DNA of 61,611 nucleotides from Frigoribacterium sp. CFBP 13712 (GCF_014842255.1 NZ_JACYVH010000007.1:99190-160800), one strand, 5' to 3'. Counted from the stretch's first letter, positions 25,694 to 33,820 are shown. Notes: generated by a model from the letters alone, not told the origin. Program-made: numbers and translations.

Positions 25694-27103
25694 TCACGCC
25701 CCACGCCCCTCCTGACGATCGTCGATCGGAACGGCCCCGCCCCCGCCGGGGCCGTTCTGCTGCTCGGGAGGGTCGTCACCGGCGGTCGCCGTCGAGTCGA
25801 GTGCGACGCGGCCGCGTTCCATCTGTCGCCAGGACCCGCCGAGCAGGGGGGTCAGAGTGGCGAGCGTGTATGCGACGGCGATCACGCCGAAGGCCACGGC
25901 GAGTCCGACGGTGTCGGCGGCGACCCCGCCGAGCAGGGCGCCGAACGGCACGCCGGCCCATGCCCCCGCGTTGATGAGGCCGAAGACACGACCCCGCAGG
26001 TGCTCGGGAACCCGTTCGAGCTGGACGGCGCCGAGGATGGGATTGATCGATCCGGCGGCGAGCCCCGCGATGGCCGTCGCCGCCACGAGGACCGGCAGCG
26101 GTGCGCCGAGGGCGAAGGCCGTGCTGGGCGGCCCGCCGGCGAGGGTGAAGCAGATCGCGAGGGTGACGCGACGCGGCATGCGGTGGGCGACGAACCCGAA
26201 GCCCACGTTGCCGATCAGGGCGCAGCCGCCCATGACGGCGACGAGCAGGCCCAACGAGGCCGCGCCTCCGAGGCGGTCGTTCGCGTAGAGGGGCAGCAGC
26301 GACGACCCTCGCGCGGCGTCCAGCAGGTTCGTGAACAGCACGAGCCCGACGATCAGGCGCATGAGCCGGTCTCGCATCACGAAGCGGAACCCATCGGCGA
26401 GATCGGACCAGTAGGAGGCGCGGGTCGAGTCGTCATCGCCGTCGCCTCGCGGCGCGGTCGCCGACGGCGTCGCGGGGACGAAGGCGCCGGTGAGCCCGGC
26501 CGAGAGGGCGAACGTCGCCGCCGTGACGAACAGGGCGGAGATCGGCCCGACCGTGGCGACGAGCAGCCCGGCGGCGGAAGCGCCGATGAGTTTCGCGAAG
26601 CGCTCGGAGCCGTCGAGCAGACCCACGCTCTGCTCGAGCCGGACGCCTGCGCGGTCGGTCAGGCGGGGCAGCATCACCCGGCGGGCCGTCTGGCCGGGGG
26701 TGTCGAGCAGACCCCCGGCGAAGACGAGGAGGAGGAGCGCCCAGAACGGGAGGCCGACGGTGAGGGCGAGGACGGGCATCGCGAGGACTGCGGCGCCGCT
26801 GACGAGGTCGGCCACGATCGCCGCCCTGCGGTGGCCGACCCGATCGACGACCACCCCGCCGAGTGCTCCGCCGACGACCACCGGCGCCGTGGCGGAGAAC
26901 GCTGCGATGCCGACCTCGACGCCTGAACCGCCGAGGCCGAGCACGTAGAAGGGGACCGCGAAGGCCGTGATCACGTTGCCGGTCTGCGACACCGCGTGAG
27001 CGCTCAGCAGGGCGGTCAAGGCGCCGATCGCCCGGCGGTCTCGTGGGCCGCGCGTCGTCGGGGCCTTCTCGGGCGCCTCCTCGCGCCCCGATGCGCGCGA
27101 CAC
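25694..27103 (-). CDS. MFS transporter
   Basis: 469-aa major facilitator with 12 hydrophobic spans. The motif A-like loop between TM2 and TM3 is GGVVVDRVGHRRAAIVADL. A charged central loop has the sequence ATAPRGDGDDDSTRASYWSD. It resembles the MFS subgroup annotated as multidrug/permease (enterobactin-exporter-like). GTG 27103 starts one base after the stop of the ArsR-type regulator at 27105-27701, so the pair is co-transcribed with the regulator first. The 3' end converges on the CorC-type gene with only 4 bp between them. Confidence 0.88.
   Translation of the reverse strand: MSRASGREEAPEKAPTTRGPRDRRAIGALTALLSAHAVSQTGNVITAFAVPFYVLGLGGSGVEVGIAAFSATAPVVVGGALGGVVVDRVGHRRAAIVADLVSGAAVLAMPVLALTVGLPFWALLLLVFAGGLLDTPGQTARRVMLPRLTDRAGVRLEQSVGLLDGSERFAKLIGASAAGLLVATVGPISALFVTAATFALSAGLTGAFVPATPSATAPRGDGDDDSTRASYWSDLADGFRFVMRDRLMRLIVGLVLFTNLLDAARGSSLLPLYANDRLGGAASLGLLVAVMGGCALIGNVGFGFVAHRMPRRVTLAICFTLAGGPPSTAFALGAPLPVLVAATAIAGLAAGSINPILGAVQLERVPEHLRGRVFGLINAGAWAGVPFGALLGGVAADTVGLAVAFGVIAVAYTLATLTPLLGGSWRQMERGRVALDSTATAGDDPPEQQNGPGGGGAVPIDDRQEGRGA
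25729..25757 (+). terminator. Hairpin terminating the CorC-type gene, inside the MFS 3' end
   Basis: Perfect 11-bp arms GAACGGCCCCG/CGGGGCCGTTC (25729-25739, 25747-25757) lie about 40 bp after the CorC-type stop codon. They fall inside the last codons of the convergent MFS gene. Confidence 0.65.
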
Positions 27104-27104
27104 C

Positions 27105-27701
27105 TCAGGGCCGCCGGTAGGCCTGGTAGACGAGCACGACCGACTCCGCGCCGCCGCCGTCGCCGTCGTCGTCGGGGTCGCGGGTCGCGCTCGCCGCGAC
27201 CCAGCGCTCGACGAGAGCCTCGAGCTCGCCCCGCAGGGTGGCCAGCTCGTCGACGGTGAGTCGCAGGCTGCGATCACCGCTCGCCGCGGCCGCGACCCAC
27301 TCGCGGGGCAGGCCCGGTGCCGCATCGATGTAATCCGTGTAGCGGTTCGCGTAGGCGTGCGCGATCGACTTCTGCAGGGCCGACGAGGCGGCGAGGGCGG
27401 CGGGGTCGTCGAGCAGCTCGGCGGGCTCCCACGAGGTCAGCATCGTGGTCGCCTGCCACCAGCGCTCGCGCTGATCCGTGCTCGGGGCCGCCGCGGGCTC
27501 GATGAGATCGATCGACGCCAGCTTGCCGAGGTGGTAGCTGATCGTGCCCGGCGCCTCGTCGACGAGGTCGCCGAGGAGGGCGGCGGTCTGCGGGCCGCGC
27601 TCGCGGAGGAGGCCGAGGAGGCGCAGCCGCGTCGGATGCGCCATCACGCGCATCGAGGCGGCCGAGGTGAGCGTTGACCGGGGGGTCTCGCGAGGGGTCA
27701 T
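27105..27701 (-). CDS. ArsR-type winged-helix regulator
   Basis: 198-aa regulator. The winged HTH occupies residues 10-75 (MAHPTRLRLLGLLRERGPQT, LLGDLVDEAPGTISYHLGKL). No Cys metal site is visible, so it is of the HTH_20/ArsR-like kind that often controls an adjacent MFS exporter. It is followed directly by such a gene. Two palindromes 30-65 bp upstream of its start are good operator candidates. ATG 27701 is preferred over an upstream in-frame ATG that would read through them. Confidence 0.87.
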   Translation of the reverse strand: MTPRETPRSTLTSAASMRVMAHPTRLRLLGLLRERGPQTAALLGDLVDEAPGTISYHLGKLASIDLIEPAAAPSTDQRERWWQATTMLTSWEPAELLDDPAALAASSALQKSIAHAYANRYTDYIDAAPGLPREWVAAAASGDRSLRLTVDELATLRGELEALVERWVAASATRDPDDDGDGGGAESVVLVYQAYRRP

Positions 27702-27730
27702 GCGACGACGATAGAACCCACAAGGGGTGT

Positions 27731-27766
27731 TGCGCAAGAACTCTTGTGCATTACTCTCGAAGAGTA
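27731..27766. promoter_or_regulatory. Candidate ArsR-type operator pair
   Basis: TGCGCAAGA-AC-TCTTGTGCA (27731-27750, one mismatch) and TACTCT-CGA-AGAGTA (27752-27766, perfect) are adjacent palindromes upstream of the regulator-MFS operon. No divergent gene starts here, so they most likely serve autoregulation. Confidence 0.6.
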
Positions 27767-27807
27767 TTGCCGGTGGCGGGATCGGTGTCGACCCGCGCCT
27801 CCTCGGG

Positions 27808-28107
27808 TCAGAGCAGGAGGGAGGCCGCCGCCGCGCTGAGTGCGATCGCGAGGATGGGCAGCCCGACCGCGACCGCGACGACGACGACCGCGCCGAGGGT
27901 CGCCAGGACGGCGGACCCGAGTCCGAGCGCGGCGGCCCCGGCGAGCGTGTCTCGCGACACCGTGTCGCCCCGGGCCACGGTCTCGGGCTCGGATCCGTCG
28001 GGCGACCGGAAGAGCGCCCGGGCGTCGGTCAGTCCGTCGTCGGTCGATGGGTCCACGACGCCCCCCGGATCCATGCCGTCCCCCGGGTCCGTGCCGTCGT
28101 GACGCAT
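27808..28107 (-). CDS. Small membrane protein, 99 aa
   Basis: The acidic Pro/Gly/Asp-rich N-terminal half (MRHDGTDPGDGMDPGG) is followed by two hydrophobic segments (about 56-78 and 80-99) that end the chain. The ATG shares one base with the stop of the deaminase gene upstream (TGATG), so the genes are coupled. Function unknown. Confidence 0.65.
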   Translation of the reverse strand: MRHDGTDPGDGMDPGGVVDPSTDDGLTDARALFRSPDGSEPETVARGDTVSRDTLAGAAALGLGSAVLATLGAVVVVAVAVGLPILAIALSAAAASLLL

Positions 28108-28586
28108 CACGACGGGTGTCGTGCGGTCCACTCGACGAAGGGGGCGACGGCGTCGTCGGCGCGGCCCTTCTCGGTGCGGAGCGTCCGCTCGTCGAGGGGC
28201 TTCGCGTACTCGTCGTAGAACGTGTCGAGGGTCATCAGGCGGTTGCCGTCCTCGTAGTGCTCGCCCTCCTCCTCCCGGCTCACCGCGTAGATCACGCGGT
28301 CGGGCTGCGCGTAGTACAGCGCCCCGAGGCACATCGGGCACGGGTAGGCCGTGACGTAGGCGTCGACGCCGCGCAGGTCGGTGAGCCCCTGCTCGGCCGC
28401 GAGACGGATCGCCCGGATCTCGGCGTGCGCCGTCGGATCGCCGGTCTGCGCCACGTGGTTGGTCGCCTCGACGACGACCTCGCCGTCGCGCACCAGCAGG
28501 CAGGCGAACGGCTTGCCGCCCTCCGCGACGTTCTCGCGGGCGCGCTGCACGCTGAGGGCGGTGAAGGTGTCGTCTCGATCGGTCAT
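28107..28586 (-). CDS. Cytidine/deoxycytidylate-deaminase-family nucleoside deaminase
   Basis: 159-aa zinc hydrolase. The catalytic motif is THAEIRAIRLA (His ligand and general-base Glu), followed by YPCPMCLGALYYA (two Cys ligands). Length and the C-terminal FYDEYAKPLDERT match the guanine-deaminase/TadA-like branch, so guanine or a related base is the likely substrate rather than tRNA. The start is ATG at 28586. The dispersed palindrome at 28656 lies just upstream. Confidence 0.9.
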   Translation of the reverse strand: MTDRDDTFTALSVQRARENVAEGGKPFACLLVRDGEVVVEATNHVAQTGDPTAHAEIRAIRLAAEQGLTDLRGVDAYVTAYPCPMCLGALYYAQPDRVIYAVSREEEGEHYEDGNRLMTLDTFYDEYAKPLDERTLRTEKGRADDAVAPFVEWTARHPS

Positions 28587-28655
28587 GACATCGAGAGTGC
28601 TCCCGGTCGACGCGGTGGCGCTCAGACTGCCCGGGGTTCGGCCCTCCGCCCGGCG

Positions 28656-28718
28656 ATGAACCGCGTTCGCGAAGATGAACCGCGTTCTATCGCAGTTCAT
28701 CTTCGCGAACGCGGTTCT
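28656..28718. repeat. Dispersed palindrome, copy 2
   Basis: Arms around GAACCGCGTTCGCGAAGATG and its complement (about 28658-28683 and 28691-28717) flank TTCTAT. Sequence and architecture match the element at 10362-10425; the loop is inverted in character (TTCTATCG here, CGATAGAA there). Confidence 0.85.
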
Positions 28719-28723
28719 CGGGG

Positions 28724-28802
28724 AGGCGGGAGGCAGGAGGCGCGGCGCGAGGCAGGAGGTGCGGCAGGAGGCAGGAGGCGCGGCGCGCGGCAGGAGGCGC
28801 GG
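28724..28802. repeat. Purine-rich GGCAGGAGGCGCGG repeats
   Basis: Irregular tandem copies of GGCAGGAGG and GGCGCGG, including three full GGAGGCGCG nonamers, fill the space between the palindrome and the DUF218 gene stop. Confidence 0.7.
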
Positions 28803-28808
28803 GTCGCG

Positions 28809-29384
28809 TCAGAGGGACCGCAGGCTCCACAGGCCGCGGACGGCCCCGTAGGGCTTCAGCAGCGGGACCTCGCCGAGGCGGTGCTCGCGAGCTCGAACGA
28901 GCCTCCGGGCGAGGTCGGGTCGCTGCTTCCAGAGATGAGCGCGCGCCTTCTCGGCGTGCAGGGAGTTCGAGGCGATCTTGACGACGTCGAACTCCTCGAC
29001 GAGCGGGATCGCGTGCTCGATGTTCTGCCACGTCGTCGTGCTCGTCCGGTCGAGCAGCACGGGGCCGTCGTAGCCGAGCATGTCGCGGAGGTGACGGAGC
29101 AGGAGGTCCGCCTCAGCGACCGCGCCCCCGACGGCCCCGCCGCAGAGCACGATGACGGACTCGTCGCGATCGACGTCGATCGATCGGAGCGCGGCGCGCA
29201 GTCGGTACCGGTTGATGTAGTTGGCGCGCCGGCCGCGGTTCCGATACCCGAGGACGACGATCGCCTCCCGACCGCCGTGTGGTGCGACGTCACCGAGCCG
29301 CCTCCCGTTCGACCGCGCATGCACCCACTCCGACCAGCCCAGTGTGCCGACGAGGAGCACCCCGGCCGCGGCGACCCACCTCAT
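28809..29384 (-). CDS. YdcF/DUF218-family protein
   Basis: 191-aa protein with an N-terminal membrane anchor (MRWVAAAGVLLVGTLGWSEW) and a DUF218 domain: EAIVVLGYRNRGRR, then VIVLCGGAVGGAVAEADLL, then LLDRTSTTTWQNIEHA, the last being the conserved STTTxxN segment. Family members (SanA, ElyC, YdcF) act on or near the cell envelope; the reaction is not known. The ATG overlaps the stop of the small membrane gene upstream. Confidence 0.86.
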   Translation of the reverse strand: MRWVAAAGVLLVGTLGWSEWVHARSNGRRLGDVAPHGGREAIVVLGYRNRGRRANYINRYRLRAALRSIDVDRDESVIVLCGGAVGGAVAEADLLLRHLRDMLGYDGPVLLDRTSTTTWQNIEHAIPLVEEFDVVKIASNSLHAEKARAHLWKQRPDLARRLVRAREHRLGEVPLLKPYGAVRGLWSLRSL

Positions 29385-29638
29385 TCGTTTGGCGCCGTCG
29401 TGCCGGGTTCGTCGGACGGCCGCAGGGCACGGCGGACCGCCCTGTAGCCGAAGAAGAGACCGAGCACCACCATGGGCAGCCCCGCCCAAGGGGTGTCGAG
29501 CGTCAGGAAAAGAGTCAGACCCACGGAGCCGAACACGATCGCGAGGGCGACGTCGTTCGAGTCCGCCTCCTCCTCCTCGCCGTCGGCGGGCGTGCCGCTC
29601 TCGGGGTCGGACACGGGGCGCTCCTCGGGGTCGTCCAT
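29381..29638 (-). CDS. Small membrane protein, 85 aa
   Basis: An acidic N-terminus (MDDPEERPVSDPESG...EEEEADSND) is followed by two hydrophobic spans, about 30-46 and 50-66, and a basic loop RAVRRALRPSDE. It is coupled to the DUF218 gene by ATGA overlap, suggesting a shared envelope-related role. Confidence 0.7.
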   Translation of the reverse strand: MDDPEERPVSDPESGTPADGEEEEADSNDVALAIVFGSVGLTLFLTLDTPWAGLPMVVLGLFFGYRAVRRALRPSDEPGTTAPNE

Positions 29639-29755
29639 GAGTCGACGCTACGTCGCCGACCGGCCCCGCGCCTCCTTCGGGCGACGGATGGAGCGGATCG
29701 AGGGCAGCGTTCCGGGTTGCACGGGGCGGTGGCGGGCGAGAGGATCGGGGATGTG

Positions 29756-30352
29756 ATGGCGACGAAGGTGATGCGTGCCGATTCTCCGCAGCGGGCCGAG
29801 CTCGAGGCGAACGGCTGGTCGGTGGCGGCCCGGTCGTTCGGTGCTCGGCTCGACGCGGATCGCATCGACGAGTCGCGTCTGCGGCGTCTGGTCGAACAGG
29901 TCGCCGTCGGCGTCTCGGTCCGCCCGCTCGACGACCGCGACGTCGACGCGGTGCTGGCGCTCGACTCGGCGACCGGCGGTGACTACCCGGGCAGCGTCGC
30001 GACGCGGCACGCCCTGCTCGATCGGGAGGGAGCGACGCCGACCCCCGCGCGGCGCGGTTTCGGCGCGTTCGGCCCCGACGGCGAGCTCGTCGCCATGACC
30101 TTCGTCGACGTCGAGACCGACGGCGACGGCAGCGCGGCCGAGACGGACTTCACGGTCGTCCATCGAGCCTGGAGGAGGCGCGGGCTGGCCGTCGCGGTCA
30201 AGGCGGCCTCCGTGCTGGCCCTGTCGGCGGAGGGCGTCACGCGCTTCCGCACCGGCGGCTCGGCCGACAACGCGGGGATCATCCGCGCGAACACCGTGCT
30301 CGGCTACGTCCGCGACGAGGAGTGGATCACGCTCGAGCGCGCCGCCGACTGA
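29756..30352 (+). CDS. GNAT-family N-acetyltransferase
   Basis: 198-aa acetyltransferase. Residues 55-190 form the GNAT fold, with the acetyl-CoA pyrophosphate-binding loop in RRRGLAVAVKA and the later TGGSADNAGIIRANTVLGY typical of this branch (Asn-rich segment then LGF/LGY). The substrate is unknown. ATG 29756 follows a GTG at 29753; either may be used. It converges on the PhzF gene. Confidence 0.87.
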   Translation: MATKVMRADSPQRAELEANGWSVAARSFGARLDADRIDESRLRRLVEQVAVGVSVRPLDDRDVDAVLALDSATGGDYPGSVATRHALLDREGATPTPARRGFGAFGPDGELVAMTFVDVETDGDGSAAETDFTVVHRAWRRRGLAVAVKAASVLALSAEGVTRFRTGGSADNAGIIRANTVLGYVRDEEWITLERAAD

Positions 30353-30385
30353 GCGTTCACGCGGCAGACGCCGCCTGCGCCGGCA

Positions 30386-31309
30386 TCACACGATGTGCGC
30401 CGCGGTGCCCGTCACCGTGATGCCGCCTGCCGGAGGCACGTGGACGACCAGCAGACTCGGTCGCCCCACATGCCGACCCTGGTGCACGACGACCCGGGCA
30501 GGAGGCGCGATCAGCTCGAGCGCTCGCAGATACGCCCCGAGAGACGCGGCCGCCGAGCCGGTCGCCGGGTCTTCGGTGATGTCGCCGACGGGGAAGAGAT
30601 TGCGCGTCTCGACGACGAGATCACCTGTCGCGTCGGCCTCCCGGCGGTGGACGACGGTGACGGTGCCGGCCCAGCCCCGTTCGTCCATGAGCCATCTCAT
30701 CTCGGCGGGGTCGAAGCGGAACGCGTCGAAGACGGCCTGCTCTCGCACGGCCACCACGGGGTGCCAGTTGCCGGCGTACGACTCGCGGAGGGGCCAGCGG
30801 TCGTCGAGGTCGGCATGCTCCAGCCCGAGCAACGCAAGAAGTCGGTCGGCCACGATCGGGTCGAGGTCGCGGAGGGCGGGCTCGACGCTCGTGAACGACG
30901 CCGTGATCGGGAGGGGCGCGGAACCGGTGGTGCCGTCGCCGACGCGACCCGCGCCTCCTTCGGGTCGCGCCGTGTCGATCACGACGCGGCCGACGGGGGT
31001 GTCGAGGGCGAAGGGGCCGACTCCGCGGCGTTCGGCGAGGGCCACCGCGGTCGCGACGGTGGCGTGACCGCAGAACGGCACCTCGGCGCCGGGCGAGAAG
31101 TAGCGGACGCTCACGGTGCGATCGTCGGAGGCGGCGCCCGGGTCGACGACGAAGGCCGTCTCGGCGTACCCGACGTCGGCCGCGATGCGCTGCATCTCGA
31201 CGTCGGTCAGCTGCGAGGCGTCGAGCACGACACCCGCGGGGTTGCCGCCGTCGGGCTCCGCGGCGAACGCGGTGAGTCGGAGGATCTCGACGGCGTGCGG
31301 ATCGGTCAT
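30386..31309 (-). CDS. PhzF-family isomerase
   Basis: 307-aa protein of the PhzF/diaminopimelate-epimerase-like fold. The catalytic Glu is in GYAETAFV, the first domain carries FSPGAEVPFCGHATVATAVAL with the CGHAT signature, and the second has EDPATGSAAASLGAYL. Its closest characterised relatives isomerise phenazine precursors, but most chromosomal copies are of unknown substrate; no phenazine genes are nearby. The start is ATG at 31309. It is the last gene before the sequence changes character at about 31.4 kb. Confidence 0.92.
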   Translation of the reverse strand: MTDPHAVEILRLTAFAAEPDGGNPAGVVLDASQLTDVEMQRIAADVGYAETAFVVDPGAASDDRTVSVRYFSPGAEVPFCGHATVATAVALAERRGVGPFALDTPVGRVVIDTARPEGGAGRVGDGTTGSAPLPITASFTSVEPALRDLDPIVADRLLALLGLEHADLDDRWPLRESYAGNWHPVVAVREQAVFDAFRFDPAEMRWLMDERGWAGTVTVVHRREADATGDLVVETRNLFPVGDITEDPATGSAAASLGAYLRALELIAPPARVVVHQGRHVGRPSLLVVHVPPAGGITVTGTAAHIV

Positions 31310-31453
31310 GACGCCACTCTGCCGCAGTCTGCGACGCCGAGATCCGACCAGGCCGTCGACGAGACGACGCCAGCACCGGGCCCGAGTGACATTCGTGCCA
31401 AGCCCGTGCACAACTCGACGACTAAGGCATTCGGACTTCGGTGAGTACGCGAT

Positions 31454-32056
31454 TCATCGCCGTGCTGCAAACCGCTTCATGTCGCGCACGCCATCCTCAG
31501 TGCCGGCGTAGAAGACGCAGCAGTATGCGACCCATGCCTCCTCGAGGGCTCTACTCGTCCTGCGCTCGGCTTCCTCGCGCGTGATCGCGCCTGCACGAGC
31601 CGCGTTGGTGGCGTCGTTCATACGGGACGCGTACGGCTCTGCGATGGCGAAATCCCTCGTGTGGGTGTTGTTCTCCTTCGCCCATGCCTGCGCATGGCGG
31701 TGCTTAGTCCTTTCCGCCGAAGCCTTTTCGAGAGTGAGTGGCCAGACCTCCACCAGGGGGATCTCGGCCGCCAGCTCCTCGAATGTCTGCACGTCCTGCT
31801 GGAACCCACTCATCGAGAAGAAGCCCTTATGCTCTGCGCGGTGTATCTGGAACACCTCGCCCGTGAAGTGGACCCAGGTCGCAGCGCGCCATGGGTCCTG
31901 CTGCGTCGGCGGCCACTCCCAGACGTCGTCAGGGGCACCTCGATCGGTGTCTGAGCGTCGCGACAGCCACCCGCGGGCACGAAGAAAATCGTCAGCTTCG
32001 TCGCTGTAGGGCTCGATGGCTCCGTCGAGGTCCTCGTCGTCCTGGTGGTCGGTCAT
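31454..32056 (-). CDS. Hypothetical protein, 200 aa
   Basis: Unrecognised soluble protein rich in Trp and acidic residues (WLSRRSDTDRG, DDVWEWPPTQQDPW, EVWPLTLEKA). Its base composition is lower in GC than genes to the left, and it is the first gene of the accessory segment. It is followed upstream by a recombinase remnant. The start is ATG at 32056. Confidence 0.7.
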   Translation of the reverse strand: MTDHQDDEDLDGAIEPYSDEADDFLRARGWLSRRSDTDRGAPDDVWEWPPTQQDPWRAATWVHFTGEVFQIHRAEHKGFFSMSGFQQDVQTFEELAAEIPLVEVWPLTLEKASAERTKHRHAQAWAKENNTHTRDFAIAEPYASRMNDATNAARAGAITREEAERRTSRALEEAWVAYCCVFYAGTEDGVRDMKRFAARR

Positions 32057-32075
32057 GTCGTCCCCATTCGTTCGA

Positions 32076-32193
32076 TCAAGGGGCGGTACGGGGAAGCGTC
32101 ACCACCGGCGAGGCGTCGACCGGGTGTCGCTCGAGCGCTTGATAGACGGTAGCTCGGCCAACGCCGAACAGTTCCACCAGCTCGGCGACCGGG
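32076..32193 (-). pseudogene. Remnant of a serine recombinase (C-terminal HTH only)
   Basis: In one frame the minus strand reads VAELVELFGVGRATVYQALERHPV and then ends at 32076. VAELVELFGVGRATVYQAL is the C-terminal DNA-binding helix-turn-helix of a Hin/resolvase-type recombinase; the intact enzyme at 32619 has the counterpart SEIAELFGVARSTVYRAI. An in-frame stop lies immediately upstream and the catalytic domain is absent. Confidence 0.8.
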
Positions 32194-32246
32194 TGTCAGG
32201 GACGGAAGCGGGGTCGGGCGACCTCGACGCATGGCAGGCTCGCGTC

Positions 32247-32465
32247 ATGGACAAGGACTTCGGCACGGAACTCATGAAGGGGCACCTTCTTGCGGCGATC
32301 GGCGGAGCCATTTTCGGCGCGGTGATGATCGTCGCGTTCGCTCTCGTCTCGGCCTTTACTGATTTGGCTGGACTCAGCGGCATCGGGATCGGCGTCGGCT
32401 TCTTCTTGATCTGGGGTGGTCGGGCGGTCTGGCTCATCAGGAAACAGCGCCGCAATGCCCGCTAA
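32247..32465 (+). CDS. Small two-span membrane protein, 72 aa
   Basis: The chain begins MDKDFGTELMKGHLLAAIGG. Hydrophobic segments lie at about 13-36 and 43-62, and the tail is basic (RKQRRNAR). No family was recognised. It sits between the recombinase remnant and the intact recombinase. ATG 32247 is chosen because upstream in-frame sequence overlaps the remnant. Confidence 0.6.
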   Translation: MDKDFGTELMKGHLLAAIGGAIFGAVMIVAFALVSAFTDLAGLSGIGIGVGFFLIWGGRAVWLIRKQRRNAR

Positions 32466-32478
32466 GGCTTAGGGCATT

Positions 32479-32502
32479 CGATAGGCGGTCGTTCATCGGG
32501 AC
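32479..32502. repeat. Divergent copy of the CGATAG palindromic site, upstream of the recombinase
   Basis: CGATAGGCGGTCGTTCATCG followed by GGAC aligns with the consensus site of the 53-61 kb region (CGATAGCCGATCGGCTATCG) over both halves, with several mismatches. It lies 117 bp upstream of the serine recombinase start, where res sites of such enzymes usually are. Confidence 0.55.
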
Positions 32503-32618
32503 ACCTTCTCGAGCCCATTTTGGACGCCCGAGACCAAGTGGCGCCTGGCCTGCGAATTCGCGTATGCCTGTCCCGCAAAAATGCCCGGTGACGGGGGTCT
32601 GAACGCTACAGTCGTCGG

Positions 32619-33188
32619 ATGCTCATCGGATACGCCCGCGTCTCGACCTCGGGACAGGATCTCGCAGCACAGCGTGATGGTCTTGCAGCACTGGGTGTTG
32701 ATGATCAACACGTGCATGTTGACCACGGCCTGTCGGGCACCACTCGAGCTCGGCCAGGCCTCCGCGAGGCCCTCGCCGCGTGCCGTGCCGGCGACGTCCT
32801 CGTGGTCACCAAGCTCGACCGCCTGGCCCGCTCACTGCGCGACGCGACGGACATTGCGGACGAGCTCACGAAGAAGGGCGTCGCCCTGAACCTCGGGGGA
32901 GCGGTCTACGACCCCACCGACCCCGTCGGCCGGCTCTTGTTCAACGTCCTCGGTATGGTGGCCGAGTTCGAGGCGGACCTCATCCGTGCCCGGACCCGTG
33001 AGGGCATGGCGATCGCGAAGGCTGCCGGCAAGCTCCGGGGCCGCAAGCCCAAGTTGACTGCTTCGCAGGAGAAGCACCTCGTGCAGCTGCACCGCACCGG
33101 CGCCCACACGACGAGCGAGATCGCAGAGCTGTTCGGCGTGGCCCGCTCGACGGTCTACCGCGCGATCCAGCGCGCGGAGCAGGCGTGA
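32619..33188 (+). CDS. Serine recombinase (resolvase/invertase family)
   Basis: 189-aa small serine recombinase. The catalytic Ser is in YARVSTSGQD (S9), with the active-site arginines in KLDRLARSLRD and the E-helix in FNVLGMVAEFEADLIRARTREG. The C-terminal HTH is TTSEIAELFGVARSTVYRAI. Length and domain order are those of resolvases and invertases rather than large serine integrases. A divergent palindromic site lies 117 bp upstream. Its stop overlaps the GTG of the following gene (GTGA), an arrangement seen for resolvase-linked accessory genes. Confidence 0.94.
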   Translation: MLIGYARVSTSGQDLAAQRDGLAALGVDDQHVHVDHGLSGTTRARPGLREALAACRAGDVLVVTKLDRLARSLRDATDIADELTKKGVALNLGGAVYDPTDPVGRLLFNVLGMVAEFEADLIRARTREGMAIAKAAGKLRGRKPKLTASQEKHLVQLHRTGAHTTSEIAELFGVARSTVYRAIQRAEQA

Positions 33189-33820
33189 TTTCGGACTCAG
33201 TCCCATGGCGCGAACAGCTCTGGACCTCCGCCGATGCGCTTGAGAAGCGGGCTGCTTCGAGGCGTTGGACGGAAAGGACGGCCTACCTCGTCGAGCGCGA
33301 TCTGATAACCGGCATGTTTGCCGTTCGTCGGCTCATGGAGTCTTCGAAAACGTCGTCAAACCTTCCTAGCGAGAGAGTGACCTGTGGTGTCCACCCACTC
33401 ACGGGGCGGGCGCCACAGCTCCTCGATCGGTGGTCCTTCTGGGAGCACTACGACATCACCTCGAAGCAGCAGACACAGTTGACGGTCAGGGCTCTGGCAT
33501 CGGTCTTCATAGCTGTACCAGGCCATGACGTTGGTGACACGTTGAGAACCTCAGAGAAGCTGTGGCTGCTCTCGCCCGCTCGGCTGCGCCGAACGGCCCG
33601 TCTCCGACGACTTCCGCCGAAGACTCAAGATGACCAGGCGCACTTAGATGGCGCCAGCGAACGGGGCAAGCCTGAGGTATCGATCAGCTATCCATTCCGA
33701 CTGGTAGAGAGCCGTCGTACTGACAGATGGCCCGGACCTTCTCGGCTGATGCGCTTGTCGTGTCGAATTGGTAGCCCAGCCACTCCTTCGCCATGCGGCG
33801 GGCGACCTCGAGACCGATGA
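33185..33820 (+). CDS. Resolvase-coupled hypothetical protein, probably decayed at its 3' end
   Basis: The first 100 residues ([62 protein letters not shown]) look like a genuine family of about 170-200 aa that I know as neighbours of actinobacterial resolvases. After about residue 105 the sequence becomes Arg-rich and loses family character. The frame then runs 137 bp into the convergent isomerase gene, so the true C-terminus was probably lost or frameshifted near 33490-33530. The start is GTG, coupled to the recombinase stop. Confidence 0.55.
   Translation: MISDSVPWREQLWTSADALEKRAASRRWTERTAYLVERDLITGMFAVRRLMESSKTSSNLPSERVTCGVHPLTGRAPQLLDRWSFWEHYDITSKQQTQLTVRALASVFIAVPGHDVGDTLRTSEKLWLLSPARLRRTARLRRLPPKTQDDQAHLDGASERGKPEVSISYPFRLVESRRTDRWPGPSRLMRLSCRIGSPATPSPCGGRPRDR

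Noticed and set aside
32099-32455. A 118-codon minus-strand frame between the recombinase remnant and the small membrane gene
   Set aside because: The recombinase remnant is read in a different frame with clear homology-like content, and this frame is antisense to the two-span membrane protein.
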